Shown here piece by piece: positions 5,900-8,112 of a stretch of DNA of 8,112 nucleotides. Below the pieces are notes generated by a model. It did no database searches, was not told where the DNA came from, and saw nothing but the letters and a program-made list of their open reading frames with translations. Location: positions 1 through 8,112 of the forward strand of contig JANYLF010000044.1 in the NCBI GenBank assembly GCA_025357995.1, written 5' to 3'. The DNA is from Acidimicrobiia bacterium. GTDB taxonomy: Bacteria; Actinomycetota; Acidimicrobiia; IMCC26256; JAENVU01. A program made the translations under genes and the position numbers. How positions within the stretch are numbered: position 1 is the stretch's first letter; every line of letters begins with the position of its first letter.

Positions 5900-7372
5900 G
5901 TGACTGATCGTCACGACGAAGAAAACGAGATCACCGAACTGCCGACATCGCTGCCGCCAGTGGCGGGCGAGGGCGTGCGGATCATCGGTGCGGAGGAGGC
6001 GCAGGCTGCGCTGGATTCCGGTGCCGTCGCACGCCGACTCGGCGAGCCCGAGCTGGGTTTCGGCGAGGTGCCGGCTCGGACCGACGTCGCCGACGAGCCC
6101 ACCGCCGAGCACCCCGTCGTGTCAGGCGCGGAGCCCGACCCGCGTTTCGACGCGCACGCCACTCAGGCAATGGACGTTGTCGATGTCGACGCGGGGGATG
6201 GCATCGCGCCGCCCCCGGCGCCCGAAGGCCTTCCGCACTGGAGCGAACCGGCCACCGGTGAAGTGCCGATCATCTTGGCCGACGCCACACCGGACGATGC
6301 GCTCGACGCGTCGGGCGGGTTGCGCTATCGGACCGGTGCCACGGCCGGGTGGACCGAAGAGGAGTTGGATTCGTTCGAGGGGTTCGAGCCCGAGGTCGAC
6401 GACGACTTGGATCTGAGCGCGCTCGCAACTCCACCGGAAGACGACGATGTCGCCTTCGATCGTGAAGTCGCGGCGCGCCGGGTGCGCACCACGCCGTCGC
6501 CGCGTCCTCGCGCGGGTGCCGGCACGCGCGGTCCCCGCGATCCGGACCATTTGGGCAACGGTGCCGATCGGCCCGACATGTTGGTGCGAGTGGTCACCGG
6601 ACTCGGCATGGCGGTGCTGGCGCTGGTCTGCTTGTCGGCCGGACGTGACGTGACGATGGTGCTGGCGACCGCGATCGTGGGCGTGTGTGCCTTCGAGTTC
6701 TTCGCGGCGTTGCACGCGCGCGGATTCCGTCCGGCAACGGTGATCGCGATGCTCGCCTCGCTCACGATCGTTCCGCTTGCGTACGAGCGCGGTTACTTCG
6801 CGTTCGCGTTCACGTTGCCGTTGGTGATGGTGTTCACGTTGTTGTGGTTCGTGTTCGAGGTTGTGCACACGCGGCCGATGGTGAATGTCGCGGTCACGGT
6901 CGGTGGGTTCGTGTATGTCGGTGTGATCGGCGGCTTCGCGGGACTCCTGCTTTCGTATCAGGACGGCGTCGGGCTCATCATCGGGGTCGCGGTGCCCGTC
7001 ATCGCGTATGACGTGTTCGGGTACTTCGTGGGTTCGCAGTTGGGTAAGACCCGCCTCGCGCCCGCGATCTCGCCGAACAAGACCGTCGAAGGTCTCATCG
7101 GCGGCATGACCGGCTCGATCATCGCCTCGGTACTCATCGTGAAGCAGATCGCGCCCTGGGGAAACCTCGGTGACGCGCTGGCGCTCGGCATCACGATCGC
7201 GTTCATGGCGCCACTCGGCGATCTCGCGGAATCGATGCTCAAGCGTGATCTCGGGATCAAGGACTTCGGCGCGATCCTTCCGGGTCACGGCGGAATGCTT
7301 GATCGCTTCGACGCTCTCCTGTTTTGTATGCCCGCGGTCTATTTCCTGGCCCGGGCGCTCGGCGTCGGTTGA
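5900..7372 (+). CDS. cdsA: Phosphatidate cytidylyltransferase (CDP-diacylglycerol synthase) with long acidic N-terminal extension
   Basis: Makes CDP-diacylglycerol from phosphatidate and CTP, the branch point to phosphatidylglycerol, cardiolipin and phosphatidylinositol; integral membrane enzyme. Residues 227-490 form the catalytic domain, with about eight or nine hydrophobic segments. It contains SPNKTVEG (391-398) and the full family signature at 445-471: SMLKRDLGIKDFG followed by PGHGGMLDRFD, including Lys448-Arg449, Asp455, His463-Gly-Gly and Asp468/Asp471. That part alone matches the usual 260-310 residues. Residues 1-226 are an extra, probably disordered cytoplasmic region. It has no lysine, is rich in Asp/Glu/Pro/Ala, and becomes Arg-rich at about 188-224 just before the membrane. 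Two segments look less random: GVRIIGAEEAQAAL (25-38) and LPHWSEPATGEVP (111-123). GTG 5900 is chosen for its upstream G-run; TTG 5876 would add eight residues. A start at ATG 6578, giving a standard-length enzyme, has no visible ribosome binding site. Confidence 0.96.
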   Translation: MTDRHDEENEITELPTSLPPVAGEGVRIIGAEEAQAALDSGAVARRLGEPELGFGEVPARTDVADEPTAEHPVVSGAEPDPRFDAHATQAMDVVDVDAGDGIAPPPAPEGLPHWSEPATGEVPIILADATPDDALDASGGLRYRTGATAGWTEEELDSFEGFEPEVDDDLDLSALATPPEDDDVAFDREVAARRVRTTPSPRPRAGAGTRGPRDPDHLGNGADRPDMLVRVVTGLGMAVLALVCLSAGRDVTMVLATAIVGVCAFEFFAALHARGFRPATVIAMLASLTIVPLAYERGYFAFAFTLPLVMVFTLLWFVFEVVHTRPMVNVAVTVGGFVYVGVIGGFAGLLLSYQDGVGLIIGVAVPVIAYDVFGYFVGSQLGKTRLAPAISPNKTVEGLIGGMTGSIIASVLIVKQIAPWGNLGDALALGITIAFMAPLGDLAESMLKRDLGIKDFGAILPGHGGMLDRFDALLFCMPAVYFLARALGVG

Positions 7373-8112
7373 CCGGGCCTCGCCGCGTCGCCCTCCTGGG
7401 CTCGACGGGGTCGATTGGGACCCAAGCCCTCGACGTCATCCGCGCGCACCGCGACGACTACGAGGTCGTCGCGTTGGCCACCGGCGCCAACGCGGAGCTG
7501 TTGGCGATCCAGGCGGCGGAGTTCGATGTGCCATCCGATCGGGCACTCCTGGCGGGGAACCGACCCGAGGTGTTGGCCGAGTTGGCCGCGCTCGCGGAGG
7601 TCGATGTCGTACTCAACGCAGTGGTTGGCTTCGCCGGCCTGCCCGCGACGATTGCGGCGCTCACGGCGGGGAAGCGCCTTGCTCTCGCAAACAAGGAGAG
7701 CCTGATCGCGGGTGGTCCGGTCGTACGCGCGATTCGGGAATCCGGCGGGGGCGAGATCGTTCCGGTCGACTCGGAACATTCCGCCGTCTACCAGGCGCTC
7801 CGATCCGGGCGGGCGTCCGAAGTCGCGACGATCGTGCTGACCGCGAGTGGGGGTCCGTTCCGCGGTTGCTCGCGCGCCGAACTCGAACACGTCGGGATCG
7901 AAGACGCGCTCGCGCATCCCACGTGGTCGATGGGCCCGAAGATCACGATCGACTCGTCCACGTTGATGAACAAGGGTCTCGAGGTCATCGAGGCGCACGA
8001 ACTCTTCGCGGTGGACTTCGACCAGATCGAGGTCGTCGTGCATCCCCAGACGGTCGTGCACGGGATGGTCACGTTCTGTGACGGCGCGACGATCGCGCAG
8101 TTGTCGATGCCG
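7369..8112 (+). CDS. dxr: 1-deoxy-D-xylulose 5-phosphate reductoisomerase (3' partial)
   Basis: Converts 1-deoxyxylulose 5-phosphate to 2-C-methyl-D-erythritol 4-phosphate with NADPH and a divalent metal, the committed step of MEP-pathway isoprenoid synthesis and the target of fosmidomycin; cytoplasmic. The 248 visible residues hold the NADPH loop GSTGSIG (11-17), DVVLNAVVG (79-87), ANKESL (107-112), metal ligands Asp134 and Glu136 in PVDSEH, TASGGPFRG (158-166), HPTWSMGP (183-190) and MNKGLEVIEAH (200-210) with third metal ligand Glu205. The frame has no stop before the right edge; about 140-150 residues are missing. The start is TTG 7369, sharing TTGA with the cdsA stop. No other start codon lies close upstream in frame, and the resulting N-terminus (MTGPRRVALLGSTGSIG) fits the family. 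No clear Shine-Dalgarno site is seen, so reinitiation after cdsA is likely. Confidence 0.97.
   Translation, partial: MTGPRRVALLGSTGSIGTQALDVIRAHRDDYEVVALATGANAELLAIQAAEFDVPSDRALLAGNRPEVLAELAALAEVDVVLNAVVGFAGLPATIAALTAGKRLALANKESLIAGGPVVRAIRESGGGEIVPVDSEHSAVYQALRSGRASEVATIVLTASGGPFRGCSRAELEHVGIEDALAHPTWSMGPKITIDSSTLMNKGLEVIEAHELFAVDFDQIEVVVHPQTVVHGMVTFCDGATIAQLSMP

Noticed and set aside
6122..7288. Minus-strand open frame (388 codons) opposite cdsA, rich in Arg/His/Asp
   Set aside because: Shadow of cdsA; composition is a reverse-complement artefact and the + strand frame carries the exact CdsA signature.
6578..7372. cdsA as a separate standard-length gene starting at ATG 6578, with the upstream part a different gene
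   Set aside because: One uninterrupted frame spans both parts, no stop or ribosome binding site separates them, and codon bias is continuous.
7170..8081. Plus-strand open frame of 303 codons overlapping the cdsA end and dxr
   Set aside because: Arg/Ser-rich shadow frame; the overlapping frames carry clear CdsA and DXR motifs.

Overview
This window looks like a chromosomal core region of a high-G+C Gram-positive bacterium (Actinomycetota). The reasons are the strong G/C preference at third codon positions, the frequent GTG and TTG starts, the actinobacterial-type N-terminus of ribosomal protein S2, and the conserved gene order rpsB-tsf-pyrH-frr-cdsA-dxr. The very long, tailed S2 and CdsA proteins would fit a less-studied lineage such as Acidimicrobiia, but that placement is inference. 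All genes found lie on the + strand. There are no tRNA or rRNA genes, mobile elements or CRISPR arrays, and no gene-free stretch longer than about 180 bases.

Region 1 (1-2473) holds two accessory genes. The first is an alpha/beta-hydrolase (lipase-like) gene whose 5' end lies outside the window. The second, 30 bases on, is a membrane-anchored beta-propeller protein of the PQQ-repeat (BamB-like) type, whose start is best set at 1172. A G+C-rich inverted repeat follows it and probably separates this pair from the next operon.

Region 2 (2474-5814) is the translation and nucleotide block. A 177-base leader with several competing short hairpins precedes rpsB (ribosomal protein S2). Then come tsf (EF-Ts), pyrH (UMP kinase) and frr (ribosome recycling factor). 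They are tightly packed: rpsB/tsf overlap by 8 bases, tsf-pyrH are 6 apart and pyrH-frr 1 apart, so translational coupling is likely.

Region 3 (5815-8112) turns to lipid and isoprenoid precursors. cdsA (CDP-diacylglycerol synthase) carries a 226-residue acidic, lysine-free N-terminal extension before its membrane domain. dxr (first committed step of the MEP pathway) starts with TTG in a 4-base TTGA overlap with the cdsA stop and runs off the right edge.

I found no convincing undescribed multi-gene system. The points most worth a second look are the CdsA extension, the S2 tail that lacks any basic residue over its last 54 positions, the structured rpsB leader, and the anchored propeller/hydrolase pair.
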